Origin: Streptomyces zaomyceticus
GTDB lineage: Bacteria; Actinomycetota; Actinomycetes; Streptomycetales; Streptomycetaceae
Assembly (NCBI RefSeq): GCF_014656215.1
Contig: NZ_BNBZ01000001.1
Coordinates: 62,001-126,000 of the forward strand
Direction of reading: 5' to 3'
Length of the DNA: 64,000 nucleotides
The notes under the pieces are model-generated. The model made no database searches and was not told where the DNA came from. It worked only from the letters and a program-made list of their open reading frames with translations. Of the stretch, positions 53,249 through 62,718 are shown piece after piece. The position numbers and the translations under genes are program-made. Each line of letters starts with the position of its first letter. Position 1 is the first letter of the stretch.

Positions 53249-54310
53249 GTGACCGTCAGCCTTGAGCAGCTGCGTCGTTGCCATGTCGCCGTCGACCTGG
53301 GTGCCGCCCGCACCCGGGTCTTCGTCAAGGGCGCCGGACTCGTCGTCGACGAGCCGAGCGTCGCCGCCGTCAACACCCGTACCGGAGCGCTGATCGCCGT
53401 CGGCGCGCTGGCGGAGAAGATGACCGGCCGCACCCCCGACTACATCCGGGTCGTCCGCCCCGTCTCGGGCGGCACGGTCGTCGACATCGACATGGCGCAG
53501 CGGATGCTCCGTCATCTCCTCGGCGAGAAGCTGCGCCGGCAGCTCCGCCGCAAGCCCCGGCTGCGGGCCGCCGCCTGCACCCCGCACGACAGCGACCCGC
53601 TCGCGCAGCGGGCCGCCGTGGAGACCCTCGTCGGTCTCGGGGCCCGCCGGGTCGAGCTGGTCGACACGCTGATCGCGGCCGCCGTCGGCTGCGGGCTGCC
53701 GGTGGAGCAGCCCACCGCGACCATGATCCTGGTGTGCGGGGCCGCGACCACGCAGGTCGCGGTGCTCTCGCTCGGTTCGATCGTCACGGCGGAGCGGATG
53801 CCGGTCGGTGGCGACGCCATCGACCACGCGGTCATCCAGCATCTGCGCCACCACCACGAGCTGATGCTGCCGAGCCAGTCGGTGCGCCCGCTGCAACTGG
53901 CCCTCAGCGGCAACGGTCTGACCCCGCACGGACCGGCCTGGACCGAGATCCACGGCCGTGATGTCGCCACCGGACTCGCCCGCTCGGTGACCGTCGACAC
54001 GGCCGCCGTGCGGGAGGCGATCCACACCCCGCTGACGGCGGTCCTGGACGGCATCGGGAAGGTGCTGCGGGACTGCCCGCCGGATCTGGTGGCCGACCTC
54101 GCCGACCGCGGGATCATGATGGTGGGCGGCAGCGCCCTGCTGCCGGGGCTCGACCAGATGCTGCGCGAGGCGACCGGCATGCCGGTCCACATCGCCGAAC
54201 GGCCGGACGTGTGCGCGGTGCTGGGCCTCGGCGCGATGCTGGAGGGCAAGGTCCAGCCGATGATCCTCGACCCGCTCGCCGAGCGGAACCCGTTCGCCGA
54301 CGAGGACTGA
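53249..54310 (+). CDS. mbl: MreB-like actin homologue Mbl
   Basis: The 353-residue protein has the actin/MreB fold: phosphate-1 loop VAVDLGAARTRVFVKG, VVDEPSVAAVNTRTG, phosphate-2 region VCGAATTQVAVLSLG and adenosine motif MMVGGSALLPGLDQML. It closely recalls the S. coelicolor Mbl protein, which with MreB helps assemble the spore wall. The phosphate-2 Gly-Gly-Gly usual in MreB is replaced by CGAAT, so ATP binding may be altered. The GTG start at 53249 is fixed by GGAGG 7 nt upstream. It is about 90 bp upstream of a GAF histidine kinase in the same direction. The symbol rests on sequence memory. Confidence 0.82.
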   Translation: MTVSLEQLRRCHVAVDLGAARTRVFVKGAGLVVDEPSVAAVNTRTGALIAVGALAEKMTGRTPDYIRVVRPVSGGTVVDIDMAQRMLRHLLGEKLRRQLRRKPRLRAAACTPHDSDPLAQRAAVETLVGLGARRVELVDTLIAAAVGCGLPVEQPTATMILVCGAATTQVAVLSLGSIVTAERMPVGGDAIDHAVIQHLRHHHELMLPSQSVRPLQLALSGNGLTPHGPAWTEIHGRDVATGLARSVTVDTAAVREAIHTPLTAVLDGIGKVLRDCPPDLVADLADRGIMMVGGSALLPGLDQMLREATGMPVHIAERPDVCAVLGLGAMLEGKVQPMILDPLAERNPFADED

Positions 54311-54402
54311 CGTCTCTTCACGTGCTCCCGCGCGCGCTCCTCGGGACGCACACGGGGGGACACAAGGCGACGAAACCCCATCATTCGTACGACAATGAGA
54401 CC

Positions 54403-55932
54403 ATGACGATCATGGAAGAGAGTACGGACGAGGGCGTACCCCGCCTGCCCATGCTGCTCGAAGCGGTCCTCAGCGTCGGCACGGACCTCGAACTCCGCAC
54501 CACTCTCCAGCACATCGTGGACTCCGCCACCGAGCTGACCGGGGCCCGCTACGGCGCGCTCGGGGTCGTCGACCCCGAGCGCCGCCGCATCACCGAACTC
54601 TTCACCTCCGGCATGACGGACGAGGAGCGGCGGCGCGCCGGCCGGCTCCCCGACGGCCACGCCGGGCTGCTCGGCGTCCTCGTCCAGGACCCGCAGCCGC
54701 TGCGCGTCGACGACCTGGGGGCCGACCCCCGCTCCTCCGGCGTGCCCGAGGGGCACCCCGAGATGCGGACCTTCCTCGGCGTCCCGATCAGGGTCCACAC
54801 CGAGGTGTTCGGCAATCTGTACCTCGCCGAGAAGCGCCGCGGCGGCTTCACCGAGGAGGACCTCTCCCTGCTGCGGGTGCTCGCCTCGCAGGCCGGGATC
54901 GCCATCGGCAACGCCCGTCTGTACGAGACGGCCCGGCAGCGGGAGCGCTGGATCGAGGGCGCGGCCGCGGTGACCACGGCGCTGCTCACCGGCGCGTCCG
55001 CCGAGAACGCCCTGACGACCGTCGCCGAGCGGGCCCGTGTCCTCGCCGGCGCCTCGGCCGGTGTGGTCCTCCAGCCCACCGCGGAGGGCGGGATGGAGAT
55101 CGTCGCCGCGTCGACCACGGACGACCCGGGCGACCTGGTGGGGACGACGATCGCGCCGGGATCCCCCGTCCTCGTCCAGCTGCTCGGCGGCGAGCCCGTG
55201 TTCGTCGAGGACTCGGCGACCGATCCGCGGATGACCACCCATGTACGGTCCCGTTTCGGCCCGTCGATGATGCTGCCGCTGCAGAGCGGCGGGAAGCTCA
55301 TCGGCACCCTCGCCCTCCCCCGGCGGCGCGGCGACCAGCCGTACTCGGCGGTGGACCGGCTCCTCGCCTCGCAGTTCGCCTCGCAGGCGGCGCTCGCGCT
55401 GGTCCTGGCGGGCGCGCGGCACGACAGGGAGCGGCTCGCGGTGTACGAGGACCGGGACCGGATCGCGCGGGATCTGCACGACCTGGTCGTCCAGCGCCTG
55501 TTCGCCACGGAGATGATGCTGGAGTCCACCCGTCGGCGGGCGGCCGGGTCCTCCGAGGAGAACGCGCTGCTGGGGCGGGCGGTGGACGAGCTGGACTCCA
55601 CGATCCAGGAGGTCCGTACGACCATCTTCGCGCTCCAGCAGCCCCCTGCCGACGCGCCGACCTCGTTCCGGGGGAAGGTGCTGCGGGAGACCGGAGGGGC
55701 GGCCGTCCTGCTGGGCTTCCAGCCGTCCGTGCACTTCTCCGGCGCCGTCGACACCCTCATCGACGAGGAGACGGCGGGGAAGCTCCTCGCCGTGCTGCGC
55801 GGGGCGCTCGCGGCGGCGCACCGGCGGTCCGGGATCGGCGCGATCACGGTCGAGGTGTCGGCCGGGGACAGGGGCGCCCTGCTCCGGGTCACGGACGACG
55901 GCACGCCGCCGGCGACGGTGACCTGGCCGTGA
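54403..55932 (+). CDS. GAF-domain sensor kinase with degenerate ATPase domain (DevS-like)
   Basis: The 509-residue soluble protein has two GAF domains (about residues 25-170 and 195-345), then a HisKA_3 helix with phospho-His in RDRIARDLHDLVVQRLFA, and a short C-terminal ATPase-like part. In that part the expected N-box Asn is missing (RGALAAAHRRS where REALSNVVRHA is usual). The G1 Asp remains in RVTDDGTPP, but the chain ends before a G2 box. Autokinase activity is therefore doubtful. No response regulator is adjacent. GACAAT (54391-54396) is 6 nt before the ATG, consistent with a leaderless gene. The mbl neighbour suggests a morphogenetic link, as inference. Confidence 0.85.
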   Translation: MTIMEESTDEGVPRLPMLLEAVLSVGTDLELRTTLQHIVDSATELTGARYGALGVVDPERRRITELFTSGMTDEERRRAGRLPDGHAGLLGVLVQDPQPLRVDDLGADPRSSGVPEGHPEMRTFLGVPIRVHTEVFGNLYLAEKRRGGFTEEDLSLLRVLASQAGIAIGNARLYETARQRERWIEGAAAVTTALLTGASAENALTTVAERARVLAGASAGVVLQPTAEGGMEIVAASTTDDPGDLVGTTIAPGSPVLVQLLGGEPVFVEDSATDPRMTTHVRSRFGPSMMLPLQSGGKLIGTLALPRRRGDQPYSAVDRLLASQFASQAALALVLAGARHDRERLAVYEDRDRIARDLHDLVVQRLFATEMMLESTRRRAAGSSEENALLGRAVDELDSTIQEVRTTIFALQQPPADAPTSFRGKVLRETGGAAVLLGFQPSVHFSGAVDTLIDEETAGKLLAVLRGALAAAHRRSGIGAITVEVSAGDRGALLRVTDDGTPPATVTWP

Positions 55933-56007
55933 GCGCAGGTCGGCGGCGGGCACCCGGACGGAGCAGTCCCGCGCGCCGCGCCCCCCGCCCCGATCTTGAC
56001 TGGAGAC

Positions 56008-57243
56008 GTGGACACCGAGACCAAGCCCCCGACAGCGGCGGCCTACCGCAACCTGGTGACGGCCACCATCGGCTTCACGCTCACCTTCTGGGCATGGGAC
56101 CTGATCGCGCCCCTCGCCAGCTGGTACGGAGACCGCCTCGAACTCAGCTCCTTCGAGCAGTCGCTGCTCGTGGCGGTCCCCGTCCTGGTGGGCTCGCTCG
56201 GCCGCATCCCGGCCGGCGCGCTGACCGACCGGTACGGCGCGAAGCTGATGTTCCCGCTGGTCTCGGCGCTGACGATCATTCCGGTGCTGCTGCTCATCGT
56301 GGTGAAGGACAGCTACGGCCTGATGCTGATCGTCGCCTTCCTCCTCGGTCTCGGCGGCACGACCTTCGCCATCGGCATCCCGCTGGTCAACTCCTGGTTC
56401 CCGCCCGCGAAGCGCGGTCTGGCGCTCGGTGTGTTCGGCATGGGCATGGGCGGCGTGGCGCTCTCCGGGTACTTCACCCCGCGCATCGCGAAGCACGGCG
56501 AGAACCTGCCGTTCCTCGTGGTGGCGATCGCGCTCGCCGTGTACGCGGTGCTCGCCACGTTCCTGATCACCGACCGGCCCGACCGGCCCGTGCCCACCGC
56601 CTCCCTGGCGACCCGGCTCGGTGCGGCGGGCCGGCTGCGGGTGACCTGGGAGCTGTCGGCGCTGTACGCGATCGGCTTCGGCGGCATCGTCGCGTTCGGC
56701 GTCTACCTGCCCACGTATCTGAAGACCTGGTACGAGCTCGACCCGACGGACGCGGGCACCAAGGCCGCCGGATTCGCCCTGGTCACCGTCGTCTTCCGGC
56801 CGATCGGAGGCTGGCTCTCGGACCGGATCCACCCGGCGCTCGTCACGGCGGCGGCGCTCGGCGTGGTCGCCCTGTTCGCGATCGTCCAGGCCTTCGATCC
56901 GCCGCTGAACCCGGGCGGCACGATCGCGCTGCTCGTCATGGCGGCCGGGCTCGGCACCGCGAGCGGTTCCGTCTTCGCCCTGGTCTCCCAGGTCACCCCG
57001 CAGGCCAAGGTCGGCAGCGTGACCGGCATCGTCGGCGCGATGGGCGGGCTCGGCGGCTTCCTTCCGCCGCTGGTGATGGGCGCGATCTACAGCGCCAAGG
57101 ACTCGTACTCGATCGGCTTCATGCTCCTCTCCGACCTGGCGCTCGCGGGCTGTGTGTACGCGTGGGGGCGGATGCGCGGAATCCGGCCGGAGAGCGAGGG
57201 CCCGACGCCGGAGCCGTCGAAGGTCACGGCCGCCCGCCCCTGA
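56008..57243 (+). CDS. NarK-type nitrate/nitrite transporter of the MFS
   Basis: The 411-residue protein has 12 hydrophobic segments and NNP-family features: GSLGRIPAGALTDRYGAK, LGLGGTTFAIGIPLVNSWFPP, and a nitrate-signature-like GIVGAMGGLGGFLPPLVMG. It is likely to move nitrate or nitrite across the membrane. No nitrate reductase genes are nearby, so it may export nitrite or import nitrate for assimilation. The start is uncertain: the GTG at 56008 gives MDTETKPPT and the TTG at 55996 adds four residues. It follows the GAF kinase by 75 bp on the same strand and precedes matB. Confidence 0.82.
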   Translation: MDTETKPPTAAAYRNLVTATIGFTLTFWAWDLIAPLASWYGDRLELSSFEQSLLVAVPVLVGSLGRIPAGALTDRYGAKLMFPLVSALTIIPVLLLIVVKDSYGLMLIVAFLLGLGGTTFAIGIPLVNSWFPPAKRGLALGVFGMGMGGVALSGYFTPRIAKHGENLPFLVVAIALAVYAVLATFLITDRPDRPVPTASLATRLGAAGRLRVTWELSALYAIGFGGIVAFGVYLPTYLKTWYELDPTDAGTKAAGFALVTVVFRPIGGWLSDRIHPALVTAAALGVVALFAIVQAFDPPLNPGGTIALLVMAAGLGTASGSVFALVSQVTPQAKVGSVTGIVGAMGGLGGFLPPLVMGAIYSAKDSYSIGFMLLSDLALAGCVYAWGRMRGIRPESEGPTPEPSKVTAARP

Positions 57244-57358
57244 CGGGGCCCCGCGTGTCCGCGACGGGGTGGGCGGCGGTGGCGCGAACGGGGAGGCCGG
57301 CGGTGGCGCGGCGGCACAATGCGGGGTGGTAGACCCCCGACCCCGAGGAGTACCACCG

Positions 57359-58801
57359 GTGCCCGTGCTCTTTCCCGCAATGATCGGTCCTTCCGACCGT
57401 CCCGCCCTCCGCTGCGGCCCCCACGCCCTCACCTACGACCGGCTGGCACGGGCCGCCGGAGCCCTGGCCGGGCGGGTCGGGGGCGCCGGTCGGGTCGCCG
57501 TCTGGGCCACCCCGACCGCGCACACGGCCGTCGCGGTGGTCGGGGCGCTGCTGGCGGGCGTGCCCGCCGTACCGCTCAATCCGCGGACCGGGGAGCGCGA
57601 GCTGGCGCACATCCTCGACGACAGCAAGCCCACCGCGGTGCTCGCGGGCCCCGAGGACGTCCTGCCCGCCGGGCTCTCGGGGCTCACCCGGATCGATGTG
57701 GACCTCGCCGCGACCGGCCCGGCGGTGACGGAGTCCGCCGACGCCGAGTCCCCCGCCCTGATCGTCTACACCTCCGGCACCACGGGTCCGCCGAAGGGCG
57801 TGCTGCTGTCCCGGCGGGCGATCGCCGCCTCGCTCGACGCGCTCGCCGGGGCCTGGTCGTGGACGTCGGACGACGTCCTCGTACACGCGCTGCCGCTGTT
57901 CCATGTGCACGGGCTGATCCTCGGTGTCCTGGGGCCGCTGCGGCGGGGCGGCGAGGTCCGGCACCTGGGCGCGTTCTCGGTGGAGGGCGTGGCGCGGGAG
58001 CTGGGCGGCGGCGGCACGATGCTGTTCGGCGTACCGACCATGTACCACCGGCTCGCGGACGCGCTCGCCGAGGACGCCGACCTGGCCGGGGCGTTGGCCG
58101 GGGCCCGGCTTCTCGTGTCGGGTTCGGCGGCGCTGCCGGTCCACGACCACGAGCGGATCGCGGCGGCGACGGGCCGGACGGTCGTCGAGCGGTACGGGAT
58201 GACGGAGACGCTCATGAACACCAGCGTCCTGCCGGGCGGCGCACCGCGCCCCGGGACCGTCGGTCCGCCGCTCGCGGGCGTGGACCTGCGGCTGGTCGAC
58301 GAGGACGGCTCGGTCCTGGAGGAGCTCGACGGGGAGACGGTCGGCGAGGTGCAGGTGCGCGGCCCGAATCTGTTCTCCGGCTACCTGAACCGGCCCGACG
58401 CGACGGCGGAGGCCTTCGACGGCGACTGGTTCCGCACCGGCGACATGGCGGTCAGGGAGGCGGACGGCGCGGTGCGGCTGGTGGGCCGGAAGGCGACCGA
58501 TCTGATCAAGAGCGGCGGCTACAAGATCGGCGCGGGCGAGATCGAGAACGCTCTCCTCGACCATCCCGGGGTGCGGGAGGCGGCCGTCACCGGAGAGCCC
58601 GACCCGGACCTCGGCGAGCGGATCGTGGCCTGGGTGGTTCCGGAGGACGCTTCGAGGCCTCCGACGGCGGAGGAGCTGGCCGGCCATGTGGCGGGCCAGC
58701 TCGCCCCGCACAAGCGGCCCCGGGTGGTCCGCCTTCTCGACGCGCTCCCCCGCAACGACATGGGCAAGGTCCTCAAGAAGGCGCTGCCGGCGGGAGGCTG
58801 A
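57359..58801 (+). CDS. matB: Malonyl-CoA synthetase MatB
   Basis: The 480-residue ANL-superfamily ligase activates malonate (often methylmalonate too) with ATP and CoA. Motifs: P-loop YTSGTTGPPKGVLL, LPLFHVHGLILG, VERYGMTETLMNTS, RTGD in WFRTGDMAV, and the C-terminal hinge/lysine region GRKATDLIKSGGYKIGAGEIENAL and RNDMGKVLKKAL. It closely resembles the S. coelicolor MatB protein as I recall it. Its product supplies FabD and polyketide synthases. The GTG at 57359 lies 8 nt after GAGGAG. It ends at a hairpin shared with the convergent protease gene. Confidence 0.93.
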   Translation: MPVLFPAMIGPSDRPALRCGPHALTYDRLARAAGALAGRVGGAGRVAVWATPTAHTAVAVVGALLAGVPAVPLNPRTGERELAHILDDSKPTAVLAGPEDVLPAGLSGLTRIDVDLAATGPAVTESADAESPALIVYTSGTTGPPKGVLLSRRAIAASLDALAGAWSWTSDDVLVHALPLFHVHGLILGVLGPLRRGGEVRHLGAFSVEGVARELGGGGTMLFGVPTMYHRLADALAEDADLAGALAGARLLVSGSAALPVHDHERIAAATGRTVVERYGMTETLMNTSVLPGGAPRPGTVGPPLAGVDLRLVDEDGSVLEELDGETVGEVQVRGPNLFSGYLNRPDATAEAFDGDWFRTGDMAVREADGAVRLVGRKATDLIKSGGYKIGAGEIENALLDHPGVREAAVTGEPDPDLGERIVAWVVPEDASRPPTAEELAGHVAGQLAPHKRPRVVRLLDALPRNDMGKVLKKALPAGG

Positions 58802-58810
58802 GCGAACGGG

Positions 58811-58849
58811 GCCGGGCCCCCTCCCGCGAGTAGCGGAAGGGGGCCCGGC
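58811..58849. terminator. Terminator between matB and S8 protease
   Basis: GCCGGGCCCCCTCCCGC (58811-58827) pairs with GCGGAAGGGGGCCCGGC (58833-58849) with one mismatch and a 5-nt loop. It lies between two convergent genes. Confidence 0.85.
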
Positions 58850-58873
58850 CCGTGTCCGGAGCGGTGACGCCGG

Positions 58874-61800
58874 CTACTTCACGCCCACCGCGCGGATCAG
58901 TTCCTGCTTCACCGAGCCGCCGCGGTCGTCGCTCGCACCGGCCCGCAGCGAGACGGAGCCCGCACCGGACGGGACGCGCAGCTCGCCGTTCCAGGCGGCG
59001 CCGTGCCGGTCCTTCCTGAGGGTGACGCTCTTCCAGGTCTTGCCCTCGTCGTAGGAGACCTCCAGGGTGCCGCCGGTGATGGTGCCGGTGCCGGTGGCGC
59101 CCTTCACGTACTCGGCGAAGATCCCGACGGACAGCTTGTGTCCGGCGCGGACGTCACCGTTGAGGTCGGTGTCCACGTCGAAGCCGAGGTTGAGCATCGG
59201 CAGGTAGGTGATCCGGTCGCTCGGGGTCTCGGCGGAGCGGAAGGTCCACTCGCTGTGGCCCTTGCCCGCGAGCCGCCAGCGCGCCGGGTCGAGCGTGGTG
59301 TCGGTGACGACCTTGTAGGTGGCCTCCTCGGCCGGCGCGTCCCAGGCGTAGGCGCCGGAGCTCATCTTGCGGTCGACGCGGGTCCCGTTGACGTACACCT
59401 CGGTGAACTGGGTCATCGAGTCGTCGCCCCACACGTTGCCGAAGCCGGTGTGGTCGGTGCCGGAGTCGCCCCAGCCGGGGGTGTTGAAGCGCAGGTCGTT
59501 GCCGACCCGCTGCTGGCCCCAGCCGAGGCCGGTGCCCAGCCAGGGGTGCCAGACGGGGCCGAACCAGTCGAGCTTCACGGTGCTGCCGCCGCGGTAGACG
59601 GACTGGCCGCCGCGCTGCTCCAGGGATTCGCCGAGGTCCACGGACTCGTGCCAGCGCTGGCCGGTGCCGGTGGAGACGTACTCGGTGCGCTCGGTCGGGA
59701 AGGAGATCCACTCCTTGAAGCCGAAGCCGATCCGGAAGGTGTCGGTGATCGAGTAGCGGAACTCGCCGCCGAGCTCCTTGCGCTTGGTGGGCATGGAGTA
59801 GGTGGAGCGGATCGTGGCCAGTTCGTCCTCGTCGGGACGGAAGACCAGGTCCTTGCCGATGGCGCCCGGGTGTCCCTCGGAGAGGTCGTACGTGAACGGG
59901 GTGAAGCGGGTGCCGGTCAGGTCGACGCGCTTGCCGCGGGCGGCGCCGGCGGCGAGGCGCCGGGCGTCGGCGGTGTTGAGGGTGGCGACGGCGAGCGGCC
60001 GGTCCTCGTAGTCGGCGGTGCCGAAGAACTTCATCAGCCGGCCGGGCTGGTCGTCGGTGACGAACAGGGCCTTGGCACCGGCGTCCTGGGCGGTCTGCGC
60101 GAGCTGCTTCGGGTCTGCGCCGGCGGTCAGGCGGACGAGGACGGCCTTGCCGGTGACGTTCCTGCCCTCGTACTCGGCGGGGGTTCCGGTGCCCGCGTCG
60201 ACGAGACCGAGTCGGTGGCCGCCCTCCAGGAGGGTGGCGCCGGCCTGCGGGGTGACGCCGGAGAGGCGGGTGCCGTCGACGCTCGCCTCCAGCATCGGCT
60301 TGCCGAGGCGCCAGACGGTCCGGTACTCGAAGGTGCCGGTGGCGGGCTTGCGGGTGGGCGCCGCGAAGATCGAGTCGTACATGGGCGGGACCTGGACGGC
60401 ACCGCCGTAGGAGGCGCCGTTCGCCTTCCGGTCGAACTCCATGAGGAGCTGCCGGGTCTCGGTCCGCTTCTCGACCTCGGCGCGGATCTCGCGCAGCTGC
60501 CGTCCGTCGAGGGTGATCTCCCGGTCGCGGTCGAGGGTGATCTCCGGCTCGGTGAGGAAGCCGAGGCCGAGGGAGTCCTCGCCGTGGGAGCCGCGCACGT
60601 CGAGGAAGCTGTCGACGGTGTACGTGCCGGGCTTGAGGCGGAGTTCGAGGGTGCCGGACTCGCCGACCGCGGCCGGGAAGGGGTCGACGCCCTCGACGAG
60701 CTGCTGCACCCCGAGGTGGGCGGCGGTGGGGGCGCCGTCGCGGTCCTTGACGTGGACCGTGAGGGTGTAGCGCTCCTCCTCCTTCACCAGGCCGAGGGCG
60801 GTGTGCGCGACGGCGGTTCCGGCGGCGCTCGCGGTGACCCGGCCGGAGGACTGGCCGACGGGGGCCTTGGAGCCGTCACCGGTGACGGTGGTGCTCGCGG
60901 AGCCGTGGGCCGGGACGGTGAGGGTGGTGTCGGCGAGGGTGGCGACACCGGCCGGCACGCCCTCGACGGCGAGGTTCAGCTCGACGGGGGCGTCGGAGGA
61001 GTTGGTGTACGTGACGGTCCTGGTGACCGGCTTGTTCGACTCGTACGGCCAGCCGAAGAAGCCGAGGTCGGCGGAGCCGGTGGCGGTGACGTTCGCGGCG
61101 ATCGCGGCGGCCACGTCGACCCGGCCGGAGCCGAGCGCGTACGAGGAGGCGTCGAGCGTCTTCGACGAGGACATCAGCGCGTTCTTGAGCTGGGCGCCGG
61201 TCCAGTCGGGGTGCCGCTCGGCGAGCAGGGCGGCGACGCCGGCGATGTGCGGGGTCGCCATCGACGTACCGCTCATGGAGGTGTAGAGGCCGCTGCCGGC
61301 GACCAGCTGGGAGCGGGCGGCGAGGATGTCCACGCCGGGCGCCGAGAGGTCGGGCTTGAGGGCCTGGTCGCCGTAGCGGGGGCCCTGGCTCGTGAAGTAG
61401 GCGGCCTCGTCGGCGGAGTCGACGGCGCCGACGGTGAGCGCGGAGTCCGCGGCGCCGGGCGAGCCGATGGAGCCGGGGGCACCGGAGTTTCCGGCGGCGA
61501 TGACGAAGAGGGCGCCGGTCTCGGCGGTGAGCGTGTTGACGGCCTGGGCCATCGGGTCGGTGCCGTCGCTCGGTTCGCGGGAGCCGAGGCTCATCGACAC
61601 GATCTTCGCGTCGATGTCCTTGGCGGCCCACTCCATGCCGGCGATGATCTCCGACTCGGAGCCGGAGCCCTCGTCGCTGAGGACCTTGCCGACGGCGAGG
61701 GTGGCGCCGGGGGCGACGCCCTTCTCCTTGCCGTCCGAACCGGCGCCGCTGCCGCCGACGGTGGAGGCCACGTGCGTGCCGTGGCCGTTGCGGTCGGCGA

Positions 61801-62563
61801 CCTCCTGGCCGGCGATGAACGACTTGGACTCGGTGACCCGGCCCGCGAGGTCGGGGTGGGCGAGGTCGGCGCCGGTGTCGAGGACGGCGACCTTCACGCC
61901 CTTGCCGGTGAGCCCGGCCTCCCAGGCCTTCGGGGTGCCGATCTGCTCGTTGGACTCGGCCATGGCGGCCTTGACCCGGCCGTCGAGCCAGACCTTGGCG
62001 GGGGCGGCGGCCCGCGCGTTCGGGGCGGCGGTGAAGCCGTTCCAGAAGGCGGCGGGGTCGGTCGCCGTGACGGCGGCGCCGCCGATGCTGGGCAGCGCGC
62101 GGACGGTCTCGGCACCGCGCGGGGTCGCCGCGGCGGTACGGGCGCCCTTGCCGCCGTAGGTGACGATCAGCGGCAACTCCCCGGTGACGCCCTGCTCGAC
62201 GAGGCCGGTGACGTCGAAGAGGCGCGGGTCGAGCGCGCCGGAGGCCAGGTAGGGGCGGGCCTCGTCGGGGATGACGGTGACCCGGCCGTTCGCGATCTGG
62301 CTGCGTATCGCGCCGGTGGCGCCCTCGGCCCGGTCGACGGTGACGGTCTGCCGCCCGCCGCCGAGGTCGGTGAGAGTGACGCGGTCGCCGGTGACGAGGG
62401 TGACGGTGGTGCTCGCCGCCGCCCCCTTGAAGGTGTCCGGTACGGGGGAGGCGGTGGTGGTCCCGGCGGCGGCGGTCTGCCCGGCCGAGAGCATCACGAG
62501 GGAGATGCCCGCGGCGATCAGCGCGGCCCTTCCTCTGTCGAAGGGCGTGGTCCTCGACGTCAT
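58874..62563 (-). CDS. Large secreted S8 (subtilisin-type) serine protease
   Basis: The 1229-residue preproprotein has a signal peptide (about residues 1-33), a propeptide to about 205 and a catalytic domain with triad Asp229 (VAVLDTGAD), His261 (NGHGTHVAST) and Ser434 (SGTSMATPH). A long C-terminal half follows with fibronectin-like, PA-like (about residues 760-900) and lectin/carbohydrate-binding-like beta domains. It is probably secreted and self-processed, and may act on peptides or proteins at the colony surface. The ATG at 62563 is preceded by GAGGAG. It converges on matB; 155 bp upstream is the end of an MFS gene on the same strand. Confidence 0.93.
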   Translation of the reverse strand: MTSRTTPFDRGRAALIAAGISLVMLSAGQTAAAGTTTASPVPDTFKGAAASTTVTLVTGDRVTLTDLGGGRQTVTVDRAEGATGAIRSQIANGRVTVIPDEARPYLASGALDPRLFDVTGLVEQGVTGELPLIVTYGGKGARTAAATPRGAETVRALPSIGGAAVTATDPAAFWNGFTAAPNARAAAPAKVWLDGRVKAAMAESNEQIGTPKAWEAGLTGKGVKVAVLDTGADLAHPDLAGRVTESKSFIAGQEVADRNGHGTHVASTVGGSGAGSDGKEKGVAPGATLAVGKVLSDEGSGSESEIIAGMEWAAKDIDAKIVSMSLGSREPSDGTDPMAQAVNTLTAETGALFVIAAGNSGAPGSIGSPGAADSALTVGAVDSADEAAYFTSQGPRYGDQALKPDLSAPGVDILAARSQLVAGSGLYTSMSGTSMATPHIAGVAALLAERHPDWTGAQLKNALMSSSKTLDASSYALGSGRVDVAAAIAANVTATGSADLGFFGWPYESNKPVTRTVTYTNSSDAPVELNLAVEGVPAGVATLADTTLTVPAHGSASTTVTGDGSKAPVGQSSGRVTASAAGTAVAHTALGLVKEEERYTLTVHVKDRDGAPTAAHLGVQQLVEGVDPFPAAVGESGTLELRLKPGTYTVDSFLDVRGSHGEDSLGLGFLTEPEITLDRDREITLDGRQLREIRAEVEKRTETRQLLMEFDRKANGASYGGAVQVPPMYDSIFAAPTRKPATGTFEYRTVWRLGKPMLEASVDGTRLSGVTPQAGATLLEGGHRLGLVDAGTGTPAEYEGRNVTGKAVLVRLTAGADPKQLAQTAQDAGAKALFVTDDQPGRLMKFFGTADYEDRPLAVATLNTADARRLAAGAARGKRVDLTGTRFTPFTYDLSEGHPGAIGKDLVFRPDEDELATIRSTYSMPTKRKELGGEFRYSITDTFRIGFGFKEWISFPTERTEYVSTGTGQRWHESVDLGESLEQRGGQSVYRGGSTVKLDWFGPVWHPWLGTGLGWGQQRVGNDLRFNTPGWGDSGTDHTGFGNVWGDDSMTQFTEVYVNGTRVDRKMSSGAYAWDAPAEEATYKVVTDTTLDPARWRLAGKGHSEWTFRSAETPSDRITYLPMLNLGFDVDTDLNGDVRAGHKLSVGIFAEYVKGATGTGTITGGTLEVSYDEGKTWKSVTLRKDRHGAAWNGELRVPSGAGSVSLRAGASDDRGGSVKQELIRAVGVK

Positions 62564-62718
62564 CGTGCGAACTCCTCGCGGACCCGGGGTCGGGGGTGTT
62601 TCCGGGTGCCGCGAGGAGTCTTGGCCCTGGGAGGGGTGGTTGACGCCCCTTGCTCCTGGCGGTTATGCGCCGTGGCGGCCAACCGCCAGAACAGGACGGT
62701 CCGTTCGGGGAGAATTGC

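Noticed and set aside
53512..57432. Long open frame antisense to mbl, the GAF kinase and narK
   Set aside because: It spans three well-supported genes on the other strand and shows no recognisable fold.
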